64,000 nucleotides of DNA. Source: Isoetes taiwanensis (lineage: Eukaryota > Streptophyta > Lycopodiopsida > Isoetales > Isoetaceae). The number at the start of each line of letters is the position of its first letter. The first letter of the stretch is position 1. Location: the NCBI GenBank assembly GCA_021234155.1, contig JAJEKV010000053.1:9931798-9995797 (forward strand), given 5' to 3'. Shown here in pieces: positions 11,691 through 21,248 of this stretch. Below the pieces are notes generated by a model, which worked only from the letters and a program-made list of their open reading frames with translations, had not been told where the DNA came from and searched no databases. Made by a program: the position numbers and the translations under genes.

Positions 11691-12839
11691 GATGCGCATC
11701 TATGAAGATAACGATCGCCACTTTCATGGGCGGTGTATCGCGAAGCTCTTTCATTTCTGAGCTAGGCTTATAGGTGTGGCTATCTCATGATTTCATCAGC
11801 CTTCATTCATTCTCTGGTAATCTTGCATGTCTGCCCGGACCGAAGCTTCCTTCATGGGGATTTTAACTCTCTCCAATTTGCGGAGGCCGATTTTTTCTCT
11901 GCATGTTTGTTTTAGGTGCCATGCATATCTATCAAGTTCCTGTTAGCAAGTCACCGACATGTTTTCCCTGATAGCAATTCAGCTGAAATATCATAGATAA
12001 AAGAGAATATTCAACTTAAAAGATACTTACATTATGTTTTGTCATTAATAATATATGTTCGCCATTGCTATGCAAACATATATGTATGGAAGAGTTTATA
12101 TCTTATGCACTTAAAAGATGCCCATTATGAACTTGTGATACAGATTGGAACCACATGCTCATTATTAGAACCGCTTGTGGAATCCCGTTTTCACTTTTGT
12201 AACCGATGGATATTGATTTTATAAAATTTAACATTTTGTTACAAGTCATGTAAACGTTTTATGAGCTAGATTGTTGAGCTTCCTATGAGCTAGATTGAAG
12301 CAGATAAGCAATAGACACATAGGGAATCGATGTTCAGGGAATCGATTGTTCAAAATATCGATGCCACATGGCATTACCACAATAAACCTCACACAAACTT
12401 TCATTTGTTATACAAAAATTGCAATGGTCTTAATGTACCTCCATGATCATGCATAAGTAGAATATAAGGTAACTATATTATATCTTCCTAAGGCTCTACA
12501 TAGGGGGTAATTCTGAAGATTAGCTAACTTCATAATTCATGTGTTTTACTCACTCGTCAACACTAATGATGATTGTACAAATGTACAATCAATGCGATTC
12601 ATCTTGCATTCTGCATATTGACTTCTAGAATGGACATACCTGCTCCCATAGCTCTCAATATGCAAGAATGCACAACTAATGATACATCCCCCAGCCCCTG
12701 CTTTTTAGGTTGCTTGGGTGAGATCTCTCATGCCGAAAGGGTGTCCCATACCTCTTATGCATAACTCGATGTGTTGCATATCACAAAGCTGATAAATATA
12801 ATCGGGTCAAGCTCCATTGCTCAAATGGTAGAGCCAGTT

Positions 12840-13178
12840 TTATTGCTGCATGTTACTTTCTACCTACATCATCTCCTTTTTTGACGAATATGACGTGGAT
12901 CACGATGAACGATCTGATGATTGCGCAATCCAAATACTTGAGAGATGTCATTCTTCTTGGTGATTTTAATGCTCGAAGTGTTGCAATGCAAGCTACTCAT
13001 CTTACCTATGAGAATGTTCATGAGCTTTATGGATGTCAACCGACGGCACAAGTTTTCCGCTCAATTATGTAAAGTCCTTGAGCTGGTATGCAATGCTTTA
13101 AAGCAATGTTCAAACTATATGTTTAGGCATTACTTGCAGATAGAAGGAATAGGGAGTGATACTAGTGTTGCTGAGTAA
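12840..13178 (+). pseudogene. LINE endonuclease fragment, unit 1
   Basis: Two frames together read ACYFLPTSS-like, then FDEYDVDHDERSDDCAIQIL, then VILLGDFNARSVAMQ in the shifted frame. 'GDFNA' is the signature of the APE-type endonuclease of LINE ORF2. The fragment is almost identical in units 1, 2 and 3, with a variant in unit 5, so it belongs to the amplified unit and did not insert independently in each copy. Confidence 0.55.
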
Positions 13179-13506
13179 ATCATTGCCCAAGTGTTGCAGA
13201 GCTTCAACATGCAAAGCAGACAACTTCACAAAAAACAGAGTCCCTTAACTAGAAACAGAGCATTTAGCTATGAAAAATCAGATCATTTTACTTAAAACAG
13301 AACATGTAGCTTGAAACAGAGCATTTTACAAAAAACAAAGCACTTTGCTTGAGAAACAGAGGGTTCCGCTAAGAGTAACGCTTGCTGCACAATCGGTGTA
13401 GAAAACAAGAAAGATCAAAATAACTAGCATATGCGCAAACTAGAAAACTATAAAATGCAGCAAATATAGACTTGCCAGCAAATGGAAACGCTGTAAAACT
13501 AGTATA

Positions 13507-13525
13507 AAGCATGGTTTCATTAATT
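13507..13525 (+). repeat. Left terminal inverted repeat
   Basis: The sequence is AAGCATGGTTTCATTAATT. It pairs with the right terminus with one mismatch (G for A at position 8). The similarity does not extend further inward. Confidence 0.9.
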
Positions 13526-14045
13526 AGAGAAATTTCGTTTTCTCGTTTGACAACGAAATAGGTCGTGGTCACCCCGGGGATGGTAAGAAATGATTCCTCT
13601 CTACCAAAACAAAGCGTCAATAATCCTAAGTTCAGCTTGAAAAAATAACATGCGCCATAATTTGACACCAGGCCTGTAGCACAAAGCTGTCATGACAGTA
13701 ACCGAGGGGTTTGAGCAGCATCACGAGTGGTCGTAAGGATCGCCATTGCGATTCTTGCGAGAACAAGTGAAGGCAGAATACAAGGAGCACATTGTGTGCT
13801 TCGTGGTCAAGTTACTATCTGGGGGATGTATAAGTGGTGTACAGAATCGCCACCGCGATCTTTCAGACTACTTTGTTTATCCAATTCAAAGTTGAGATAA
13901 CACAAAAGCATAGTGAACAAAAGTATAACACATAGTGAACTCAAAAAGCATAACTCATATTGAACATGAAAACACGTGAAAATTTAAACACAATGTTATG
14001 ACAAAAACTTTGTACAAAATGCCCAGCACAAAGGCGAAGGCTATA
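13526..14045. other. Left subterminal region of the element, non-coding
   Basis: No gene is supported here. The stretch contains two of the dispersed GATCGC/GCGATC palindromes (about 13737-13756 and 13850-13866) and an AT-rich, A-repeat-rich segment before the stop codon of the methyltransferase-like gene. It may hold the 3' UTR and poly(A) signals of that gene. Confidence 0.4.
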
Positions 14046-15368
14046 TCATTGAGTCTCAAATACAGTCTCTGGATCAACACCATGTTGAGCAGCTATTCTT
14101 GCAATATGCTCCCTTCCAATAGCAAGGGTCTGTGACAGGTCCATTTCTGTATATCCAGTTGTTTCTGGGATGTCAACACCCATTGCCTGTGCTGCGTTCT
14201 GAACACGCTCTGACATATCTTGGCTATTAAACAATTCGTCCTGCAATTGCTCAGAATATTCATTAGAGGGTACCAGCTTCTGCCTTTTAGGTGAAGGGTC
14301 GGGGGAGGTTCTCCCACTTCCGAAGGCGGCTTCAGAAGTTTCACCATACTCCAAATTAGGAAGGGCCTTGTCCACTTGCTTGTCCAGTTGCTTAGTTAGC
14401 AGTGGCATTACGGTGTCCAAGTTCTGGTTCAGTGCTTCAAGCTTCTTGAAAGTTGGATCAAGTTTTGCCTGTGCCTTCTCAGTCTGCTCTATCAGTTCCC
14501 GGGTCTCCTTGATCCTTTCTTCGAAGCTTTTCTGATCCAGGCCTTCTAGTATCTGATCCATGTTGCTGAGATCCGTTCCCTGTGTTATATTAATATCAGG
14601 CTTGTCGGAACCTTGTTCTTCACGTTGCTCATCTTGCTCTTCACCTTCCTCTTCCATGTCAGGCCTTGCCATTTTCTCTAGAATCCAAGATCTAAGGAAA
14701 CGGCATACTTTGTCGTCAAACTCAAAAGCAACACTCCGTTTTCCTTGCATCAACGCTACCCTTGAGGCAGTTCCTCCTGAGAAGAAATCCAAAACGCAAC
14801 CTTCTAATGGTACCAGCTCCTTCACTATATAATAGACATAAGAGGTTTTTGCCTGGCTCTTGAGGACGAAGTCGCCTTCCATAGCTGCCCATGAGAATTT
14901 GGGTTTACCTGTAAAGAACTCCAAATACTTTCTTTTTGTTTTTGCATCTACATCTTCGTCGCCAGTTATCGGATATTTTGGAAGAGGAGTGCTTTGTGGT
15001 GCCTTAGTGACTTGAGTCAGTCGCAGCTCCAAGTTGGGTTTAACGGGCAGCACCCGAACGTCACTCCTGTTTATTGTCACATGGCTGACATAATACTGGA
15101 ATTCTTTTATATTTTTTTTGCTCTCCCATCCTTTCTCTTCATAAGCCCCTAGGGAAACATGGGAGCTACCTTGTATCTGGCTAAGACTGTACAAACAGTT
15201 TGGCAAATGTACCGATCTGAGAAACATGACTATATGGTACACTTTTGCATGTGTCATGCCTGCAACTCTGCTAAAAAAATCTGTGTATTTTTTCACATCC
15301 CACAGGGTGGAAAAACTACGCATGTCTACAAAAATCAAACTGGCATTTTCTGACACCGATGCAGACAC
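14046..15368 (-). CDS. Beta-class DNA amino-methyltransferase-like domain, last exon
   Basis: This is one open frame of 440 residues ending at 14046. Numbering from 15368, ASLIFVDMRSFS (residues 9-20) lies where motif IV (usually DPPY or similar) is expected in this family, but reads DMRS. An YxDFF...H.KVYH.V.FLRS region follows. ELVPLEGCVLDFFSGGTAS (about 184-202) is a clear SAM-binding motif I, followed by VAFEFDDKVCRFL. Motif IV before motif I is the beta order of N6-adenine/N4-cytosine enzymes. The C-terminal half is acidic, then heptad-rich (about 270-350), then contains a basic SPKRQKL patch. The exon start is not an ATG; a stop lies just upstream, so a splice acceptor near 15340-15360 is likely. 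With DMRS it may bind SAM but not catalyse. Confidence 0.75.
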   Translation of the reverse strand: MSASVSENASLIFVDMRSFSTLWDVKKYTDFFSRVAGMTHAKVYHIVMFLRSVHLPNCLYSLSQIQGSSHVSLGAYEEKGWESKKNIKEFQYYVSHVTINRSDVRVLPVKPNLELRLTQVTKAPQSTPLPKYPITGDEDVDAKTKRKYLEFFTGKPKFSWAAMEGDFVLKSQAKTSYVYYIVKELVPLEGCVLDFFSGGTASRVALMQGKRSVAFEFDDKVCRFLRSWILEKMARPDMEEEGEEQDEQREEQGSDKPDINITQGTDLSNMDQILEGLDQKSFEERIKETRELIEQTEKAQAKLDPTFKKLEALNQNLDTVMPLLTKQLDKQVDKALPNLEYGETSEAAFGSGRTSPDPSPKRQKLVPSNEYSEQLQDELFNSQDMSERVQNAAQAMGVDIPETTGYTEMDLSQTLAIGREHIARIAAQHGVDPETVFETQ

Positions 15369-15490
15369 AAGGATGCCACTTTTTTGTTACGTCTTTGCCG
15401 CGATGTTTTGCTTCTTTTCATTTTCCAGGCCTCATCCGGCCTCATTATAGCAACAACAACAACAACTTCCAAAAAAAGCGCAGTGATTAC

Positions 15491-15650
15491 CTTGAACTGC
15501 CTCTTTATTATAGTTTGCTTTGACGATTCAAATGCGTGGTTCGCAATATCCGGAGACGTTGCTCGGACATTTCTTGGAAAACATGAAGCCAACTCATCAA
15601 AATTATTGTATAGCTTCTCGAGATAGAATTGGCATATGATAACACTTCAC
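15491..15650 (-). CDS. Methyltransferase-like gene, internal exon
   Basis: The frame reads EKLYNNFDELASCFPRNV, then continues through SPDIANHAFESSKQTII to KRQFK, and ends at a good donor (CAAG followed by GTAATC) at 15490. Its upstream edge is unclear: LMRREVLSYANSI continues in another frame, and the break falls at a CTCG that may be a misread CTG. It sits between the exon at 15720-16014 and the last exon on the same strand. Confidence 0.5.
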
Positions 15651-15719
15651 GACGCATGAGTGAAAGTGTTCGATGTCTAGAGCCCCTCGACCGCAATTAA
15701 AAAACGTCCCTGTATACCC

Positions 15720-16014
15720 CTACTGCACTTTCAAGAAAACCTTGCCCTGTAAGATTTCGTCCATCAACTGGCTTACCTCAGCATTGTTCATTCTTCGTAG
15801 GTTTCTCAGGAATGTCTTGTTGAAGAATTCCTTTGAAGGTTTCTCTGGTAATTCCCCCTGATCATCAGTGAGCTTTCGGCTTGCCCAATTGTTGACAACT
15901 TCTACGAGTTTAGACCAGGCAGATTCTTGCATAAATAGGAACTGCTTCTCATCCTTCAGTTCCTTAACCTTCAGAGTTGTGGTAGCCACCTCGACAAAAT
16001 CCTGCACAGAAGTG
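15720..16014 (-). CDS. Methyltransferase-like gene, internal exon
   Basis: The acceptor is AAGCAG ending at 16015. The frame reads TSVQDFVEVATTTLKVKEL and is open through SKEFFNKTFLRNLRRMNNAE to a stop near 15720. The composition is helical and charged; no domain is recognised. The preceding intron (16015-16066) is short, about 50 bases, and contains one of the GATCGC palindromes. The exon's 3' boundary is not obvious. Confidence 0.55.
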
Positions 16015-16066
16015 CTGCTTAGGATCGCGACGGCGATTTTCCTGAGCAAAGAAAAGAATAACATAC

Positions 16067-16414
16067 CTTCCAGGTGGATGTCACTGCAGTTCCTGTTGGC
16101 CCTTGTGGAGGACATCCGAATGCGTTGTGCTGGTTTCTTAGTTGTTGGAGCTTTTCAATCAGTGGTTCTTTGTATACTGTTTCTGCGATGACGTCGTTGC
16201 ACTGTATGGAAATCTGAATGTATTCTTTGTTGGAGAGGTTACCATTTAATACACGACTTCTTCTTTTTACATATGCTTTCGCAAATTCCAACCTTTGCTC
16301 GACATTGCCACGCGCGTATAAAAAAAACCGCGAAGAAAAATGCCGCGGATTACCGAAATAATATAAAATTTCTTGTTTGCCAATTCTTCTGGGCGCGACC
16401 AAGTGACTAATTTC
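16067..16414 (-). CDS. Methyltransferase-like gene, internal exon
   Basis: This exon is bounded by a TGCAG acceptor (16415) and a GAAG/GTATGT donor (16066). The frame reads EISHLVAPRRIGKQEILYYF and continues through RFFLYARGNVEQRLEFAKAY and VYKEPLIEKLQQLRNQHNAF to TGTAVTSTWK. I do not recognise the domain. Open frame and canonical splice sites agree, so the exon call itself is good. Confidence 0.6.
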
Positions 16415-16542
16415 CTGCATGTGACCGACATACATTAGTTAGTCCAAGAAATTGTTCACGAAGATCGCGACCGCGATCCGCTTGAGCATATTTATATATG
16501 TAAACAATATGAGAAGAAACAAATAAATATGATGTAACAGAC

Positions 16543-16680
16543 CTTGTTAAAGGATCAAATGGAACGAGATCAGCCGGTGTTAGAACCTCTGTCGGGTATT
16601 TCTTGAAGCTTTTTATCAGTGTCTGTACATGGTCATTTGACCGGACTCTATGTGTCATATTAGCGGGAGCTGGTTCGCAA
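16543..16680 (-). CDS. Methyltransferase-like gene, ParB-like segment
   Basis: The frame reads FFDCEPAPANMTHRVRSNDH, then VQTLIKSFKKYPTEV, and ends PADLVPFDPLTR at an AAG/GTCTGT donor (16542). The pattern 'R......HV..L..SF......V.....' resembles the start of ParB/Srx-type domains, which precede methyltransferase domains in some phage and plasmid proteins. The resemblance is short and the assignment tentative. Upstream, FKRYYPMGVNWFQRVG (about 16690-16740) continues in another frame, so one indel separates them. Confidence 0.4.
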
Positions 16681-18020
16681 TCGAAAAATGCCGACTCTTT
16701 GGAACCAGTTCACACCCATTGGATAATATCTTTTGAACTCCTCGAGCTTGATCTTTGTCTCGAGCCGGTTCTTTTCTTCATCCGGATTAAACTTCAAATC
16801 TTCCGCATTTTGGGATCAGTTCTCCAGGGGCAATAAGTGGCTGGTAGGTGTTGCTTTAGTGGACGAGGAAGGAGTAGAAGACGCGTCGAAGGTCTGCAAG
16901 ACCGCCATCCGTGGGCGCCTTTGGTATCTTTATCCCGATGGCGGGATCCTCTTTGATGGCTGTCCTTCTAGTCTTGGCCGAAGTCTCTGGGGGGGCGATC
17001 AAAAGCATGACGGAGTGAAGGGTCAACTACTTGCCGAACAACCAACATTTGCTTGAGGGGCTACAACAGATTCTTTGAAGGAACAACAACATTTGCCTCT
17101 ATGGGCACTACAAAGTATCCTTTGGAGTGGATGGTTCGCCAATAGCACGCAAAGGGGCCACGGATCTCTTCTTTGAAACAACCCTGAGCGGTTGGGTGTC
17201 CATCCTTGAAGGCGCTTTGTTGTCTTTAGTAGCCTTCAAAGCGTGCGAAGGAGGTTTCTTATCGGCTAAAAGACCTTTTTCGCATGCTAAATCCAACAAG
17301 TATATCCTCCTCGTTGCATTTAATACCCGACAAACTTAAGGAATCATAGGACGGCAATATCCAGCCAAATCCCTTAGCACTGGTGGGCATCCCCTTGCCG
17401 CTTGCCGCTTTGTTGACTTTACTCGCAATCATAATGGATGGATCATAATTCTGCCATCTCAAAACGTGCTTCGACAAACTGCAGCCCTTGAGTATCTTCT
17501 ACGGCGCAAATTATTGCATCCCGCGTACATTATTTTTGGTGCCTTCCCACATAGCAATAACTATACCTAGTTGCTCGTAATCTTACGGACCCTTCCCATT
17601 CCTAAAGAACAAACACAAGTCCTTTCGGTCTCCGGTTACATGAGGTTTTGCCTGTGCGATTTCAACACACCACTTCACTGCTTCTATCGGGGTGACAATT
17701 CTGATTGGTTCTACATTGGGCCCGCCAGCGGAATAGTTCGAGGGCTGCGAAGCAATTGAACACGAGGTTAGATGCACTAGTATTGGAAGAAGATGTTCCT
17801 AAGGATCGCGGCGCGATCCGGTTCATCGATTGCAAACTAATAAAGGGTGTTGTCACCATTATCTTTGGCAAGAAAACGGCGGCGTTCTTTACGACCAGCA
17901 AGTATTACGTTTATATAAATTGCTTTCGCCACTATCGGCGGCGCGATTGTCTTGATCACTACCTTCCGAAAAAGAGGGAAGGTCGTGGTCACAACTATCG
18001 CGGCGCCGATCGTAGCGACA
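16681..18020 (-). pseudogene. Further upstream coding-like segments of the minus-strand gene
   Basis: Several minus-strand frames look coding but are interrupted: FNPDEEKNRLETKIKLEEFK (about 16740-16800), a Lys/Ser/Pro-rich linker KPPSHALKATKDNKAPSRMD (about 17200-17260), LSKHVLRWQNYDPSIMIASK (about 17420-17480) and EPIRIVTPIEAVKWCVEIAQ (about 17660-17720). They are on the same strand as the methyltransferase exons and probably encode its N-terminal part. Frame changes are frequent. I cannot define splice sites or a start codon, and no domain is recognised. Confidence 0.35.
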
Positions 18021-18223
18021 TCTAACTATCCTAAAAAGACATGGCCGAAGCTATAGAGATACCTATGCTATAAAAAATCGCGAAATTACCTTCTCGAGGG
18101 CGAGGCGAGACATGGTGGCGCTTAGAAATTTTCGGATGGCGCTTTGAAATTTGCTTGAAGGCGCTTAGAAATTTTTCGCGACGCGGATCAGAAAAATGAA
18201 CGCCTATTTTTATAGACATCGCC

Positions 18224-18324
18224 ATTATGACGGGCGCCATTATGACGGGCGCCGTCCTTATGACGGGTGCCATTATGACGGGCGGCGTCATTATGACGGG
18301 CGGCGTCATTATGACGGGCGGCAT
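18224..18324. repeat. Short tandem repeat ATTATGACGGGCG(C/G)C, about seven copies
   Basis: Units of 15-18 bases built on ATTATGACGGGCGCC or GTCATTATGACGGGCG follow each other. The repeat is GC-rich against the surrounding DNA and stays open in two strands, which creates apparent proteins of Met-Thr-Gly or Pro-Pro-Val-Ile-Met repeats. I do not treat these as genes. It lies between the two divergent gene groups of the element. Confidence 0.85.
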
Positions 18325-18339
18325 ATTCCACCATTACCC

Positions 18340-19430
18340 CAAAAGCAACCCCCAAATTTTAGCAACGTCACGGACGGTGACACGTGAGAATTTGTGTGAG
18401 AGGATCAAAGGCAGTTGGAAAGGACAAACAAATCACCCACGGCATGTCGGTTTAAATTGGATAGGGACAGGGACATTAGGGCATAGAAAGGTCCTCACCG
18501 ATCTTCCGCATTTGAAATTCAAATCCAATTCAAATGCACTAAGACCCTCCAACAATTTCATTGTTGCAAAGCTTGGGAAGGAGTTGTTCGAGGCGCCGGA
18601 GTTAATTTGAAGGCTCTATGTTGGGTTACAATGGCGCTCCGATGAATTTCAAAGCATCCAAGCATATTAGACGTTGTAGAATTCAGTGAAGGCCAAAAAC
18701 AGGCAAGTTCATTCATTAAACTGTGTTTTCACTTAAATATGCCGCATGCACCCTTTTTTGTGTCTGGTAAATCAAATCCCGTTCTAATTTGGTAATATAG
18801 ATTGCCTCAGTATCAACAATTCTTAAGATGTTCCCGTTTGTATGTTGATGTCATTCATCTTCCTCCTCGACACGTGATCCTTGAGGCACCTGACTAGCGA
18901 TCATCCGGATCGCTGGCGTCTTTCCCAACATATTCTACACTAAGGTACCATTTAATGCTCTCCCATAGAGTTACACATCACGGGTTATTGATTCATCTAC
19001 TTCTCCCCGGTGGTCCCTACGACCACGCCTAGTACTTTCCCCCGGATCGCTGGCGATTTTGGCGCAAAGATAATCTAGATGCGTGCACGATAATCTAGAC
19101 TATGGTATCCGCTGATCTAGGAGACTATGTTAGCCGCTTGCTCTAGGCACGCATAATCTAGACAGTGTATCCGCTGTTCTAGGAGATCGCGGCCGCGACC
19201 CCTAACCAACCACGCCCTGCTTAAACTTGGTCCGTCTGGTAACGGAAAGTGCTCGTGGACATCGCGGGCCGCGCTTTTAACCGAAAGCAATAACGCCCAT
19301 TGTGCTTGCGCATATGGCTGCTTCGAGGTCCATACTATTCCATGGAGTCAAAGTGGGCTTAAGGAAAAGTACATGCCTTCGACAAGCACCACAACTTGCC
19401 CTTGCCGAGATAGCGTTGTAGTGTCTATGG
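18340..19430. other. Central region of the element, no clear gene
   Basis: No recognisable protein is seen. The phrase AATCTAGA...GTATCCGCTG..CTAGGAGA is duplicated near 19070-19120 and 19150-19185. Four of the GATCGC-type palindromes lie here. The stretch may contain the start region of the minus-strand gene. Confidence 0.3.
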
Positions 19431-19433
19431 AAG

Positions 19434-19727
19434 TTATTCTCGACGGAAGCATTGGTTTGCCATATCCCGAACCGAATTGACAACACTCGCTGATTCAAGA
19501 GGGAGTTTTATTTTGTGGCCGCCGCAAAGGATAGCTACCCTTACACAAGAACCTGAAATATCCACACCGCCGCATGCATTAAAAAATTGATTGGTCAAGT
19601 TGCAAACACCTAAAGCCCTTCCGTGAATAATTTTCGGGAATTTCAAGGGACGAGCTAGTAGAGAAAAGTTGCACACTACTCCATGATCACGCAACATTCC
19701 GTATGCCCTTGGGGTCATCATCTTCAT
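19434..19727 (-). CDS. Unrecognised minus-strand open segment, 97 residues
   Basis: The frame starts MKMMTPRAYGMLRDHGVVCN and contains GVCNLTNQFFNACGGVDISG and VRVAILCGGHKIKLPLESAS. Its composition looks like real protein. It diverges from the plus-strand DUF7869 frame with only 63 bases between the two ATG codons, so this gap would be a bidirectional promoter if both starts are right. No domain is recognised. It may instead be an exon of the minus-strand gene. Confidence 0.35.
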   Translation of the reverse strand: MKMMTPRAYGMLRDHGVVCNFSLLARPLKFPKIIHGRALGVCNLTNQFFNACGGVDISGSCVRVAILCGGHKIKLPLESASVVNSVRDMANQCFRRE

Positions 19728-19790
19728 TGACCCTAATCAGTCATGTCGGTGACATGAGATTGGGAGAAGACTACTTGGCAAAGAACCATA

Positions 19791-21248
19791 ATGAAGACAT
19801 TCCCTATGCGGATAGGGCCGACCATGCGATGCCAAGCATGTGCTGAAATGCCACAGTTGCACGACCTGGTGAGGTGGCCGATTGCTTTGGTGTTAGTAGA
19901 CAATGTTGCTGTGTCAACACTCATAAAGACTGCGAAACAGACAGTCGTTGAAGCAGAACCCTATGCCATGCAAATTGAGCCTGAAAAGGCAACAAAGAGG
20001 ACGTACAGAATGGTGAACCGGACCCCACGTTCACCTCCTGTGGCCACTAAAGCTGAGAGAAAAATCACAGCAGCTTCCATTTTAGACTTTAAGTCTTCGC
20101 TCTGCTGCATGCGAAGATGCTGCGCAAACTTCTCATCAGGCGAGATAGCGTGTATGCGTAGGTTCTATTGGAACTTGCGAGCTTCAGACAGGACCACATT
20201 TGTTTTCAACATGTTAGACGTCTGTTCACAGAACGGCCTGGTCCAGAAGCTGATGCTAAATAATAAGCAGGTATGCTTGAAAGCATGGCATAGAGCCTAT
20301 GGTATACCAATGTCCACATTCTATAAGTGGCGAAGACTTTTCCTTGCTGGTCACAGAGTTGCTGAGCATGGTAACATGGGCACGAAAAAGCCGAGGCCTC
20401 ACACTCTCGCCGGAAAGGCCATACTCTCTATGTACATAGATGAGAATGCAGAGACGATGCCCCACAGATCCAAAATCACTACTGAAGGGGTGAGAGAGAA
20501 TGTGAAGAGGCTCCCCTCTGTCCTAACTAAAAAGGACATTCTTCAAGAGGTGGACGCCAATGTGATGGAGATGACGGGCAAGCACATCTCACATTCTTCA
20601 TTCTCACGTGGGTGGAAGCAAAATCATTCAGAGGTTGCAATAGCAAAGAGGACAGCTTTCTCCAAGTGCAATACCTGTATTGTAATAAAAGAGAAAATGG
20701 CTAAAACCAGAGATCCACGGGAGAGAAGAGAATTGCAGATGGAAAGGAAAGAACACATGACAGCCCAAATCTCTTGTAGGAGCTTGTACTGGTCATGGAG
20801 AGCTTTGTCCCATCGATCGCCGGACCAGGCGCTCACTATCATACATGATAAGATGGACCAAAACAAGACTATGATTCCAAGACTGGAGAAATTAGCCAAA
20901 TCGGTATGGAGAGGTGAACGCCTGAAAGTTAGCGTGACTGGTGCACTGATGCATGGCCATGGCACAGGTGCCTTAGGACATTTCTCACTCGACCTTTGGA
21001 AGGATGATTCAAATTTTCATGTTGGTTCCTTGAATCATGCTATCAAAACCCTGGACGACACTTCCGAAGACAATTGGGGTCATTTGAGAGAAGAAGCTCG
21101 CCCTGAGGGCATGTGGGGAACCGCACTCCTAAACAGTGCGGGGTTGAGGACCAAAAAAAACAATTGCACTGGGGTAGACTTTGTAGCACCTCCTAAGCAA
21201 GCAGCGCAATTTAAGAGGCTACCTAGGCGGCTCTACTTGCAAGCCTAG
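19791..21248 (+). CDS. DUF7869-type protein, candidate transposase, first part
   Basis: This open frame of 485 residues contains a Cys-rich patch (CCMRRCCANF, about residue 104), an HTH-like segment AWHRAYGIPMSTFYKWRRLF (about 162-181), a CNTC pair, IIHDKMDQNKT (about 350), FHVGSLNHAIKTL (about 407-420) and LYLQA at the end. Acidic motifs with the later HTHDDID make an RNase H-like DDE/D fold plausible; that is inference. The stop is TAG within TTGCAAGCCTAGACAATC. One two-base correction of the CAG-type error would restore the expected L-Q-A-D-N motif and join it to the next segment. The true start could be at Met60 (19968). Confidence 0.7.
   Translation: MKTFPMRIGPTMRCQACAEMPQLHDLVRWPIALVLVDNVAVSTLIKTAKQTVVEAEPYAMQIEPEKATKRTYRMVNRTPRSPPVATKAERKITAASILDFKSSLCCMRRCCANFSSGEIACMRRFYWNLRASDRTTFVFNMLDVCSQNGLVQKLMLNNKQVCLKAWHRAYGIPMSTFYKWRRLFLAGHRVAEHGNMGTKKPRPHTLAGKAILSMYIDENAETMPHRSKITTEGVRENVKRLPSVLTKKDILQEVDANVMEMTGKHISHSSFSRGWKQNHSEVAIAKRTAFSKCNTCIVIKEKMAKTRDPRERRELQMERKEHMTAQISCRSLYWSWRALSHRSPDQALTIIHDKMDQNKTMIPRLEKLAKSVWRGERLKVSVTGALMHGHGTGALGHFSLDLWKDDSNFHVGSLNHAIKTLDDTSEDNWGHLREEARPEGMWGTALLNSAGLRTKKNNCTGVDFVAPPKQAAQFKRLPRRLYLQA

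Larger units (their letters stand above)
7216..13506 (+). repeat. Tandem array unit 1 (left part unique, right part shared)
   Basis: From about 7660 onwards this block matches units 2, 3 and 4, apart from extra internal duplications. Its last bases, up to ACTAGTATA at 13506, are the same as those that run directly into the next unit at 28173 and 33802. Here they instead abut the 10.2-kb inserted element. The block holds a small exon-like 5' region, the broken NTPase gene and a LINE endonuclease fragment. Confidence 0.85.
13736..19280. repeat. Dispersed GATCGC...GCGATC palindromes inside the element
   Basis: Imperfect palindromes built on GGATCGC-N2-4-GCGATCC occur near 13737, 13850, 16021, 16464, 17800, 17931, 17997, 18899, 19042, 19182 and 19260. 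Examples are AGATCGCGACCGCGATCC near 16464 and GGATCGCGGCGCGATCC near 17802. They fall in introns or gaps between coding segments, not within the recognisable exons, and I see none right of about 19.3 kb. They could be protein-binding sites, remains of a microelement, or base-calling damage of a common word. Confidence 0.6.

Noticed and set aside
12800-12850. tRNA gene suggested by TTGCTCAAATGGTAGAGC
   Set aside because: It resembles a D-arm and A-box, but no anticodon arm, T-arm or acceptor stem can be drawn, and the same sequence lies inside the amplified LINE-fragment segment.
18031-18610. Met-Thr-Gly-rich and Pro-Pro-Val-Ile-Met-rich frames
   Set aside because: They are products of the tandem repeat at 18224-18324.
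20256-20965. Minus-strand frames of 69 and 113 residues opposite the DUF7869 gene
   Set aside because: They are antisense to a frame with clear domain motifs and have no recognisable content.
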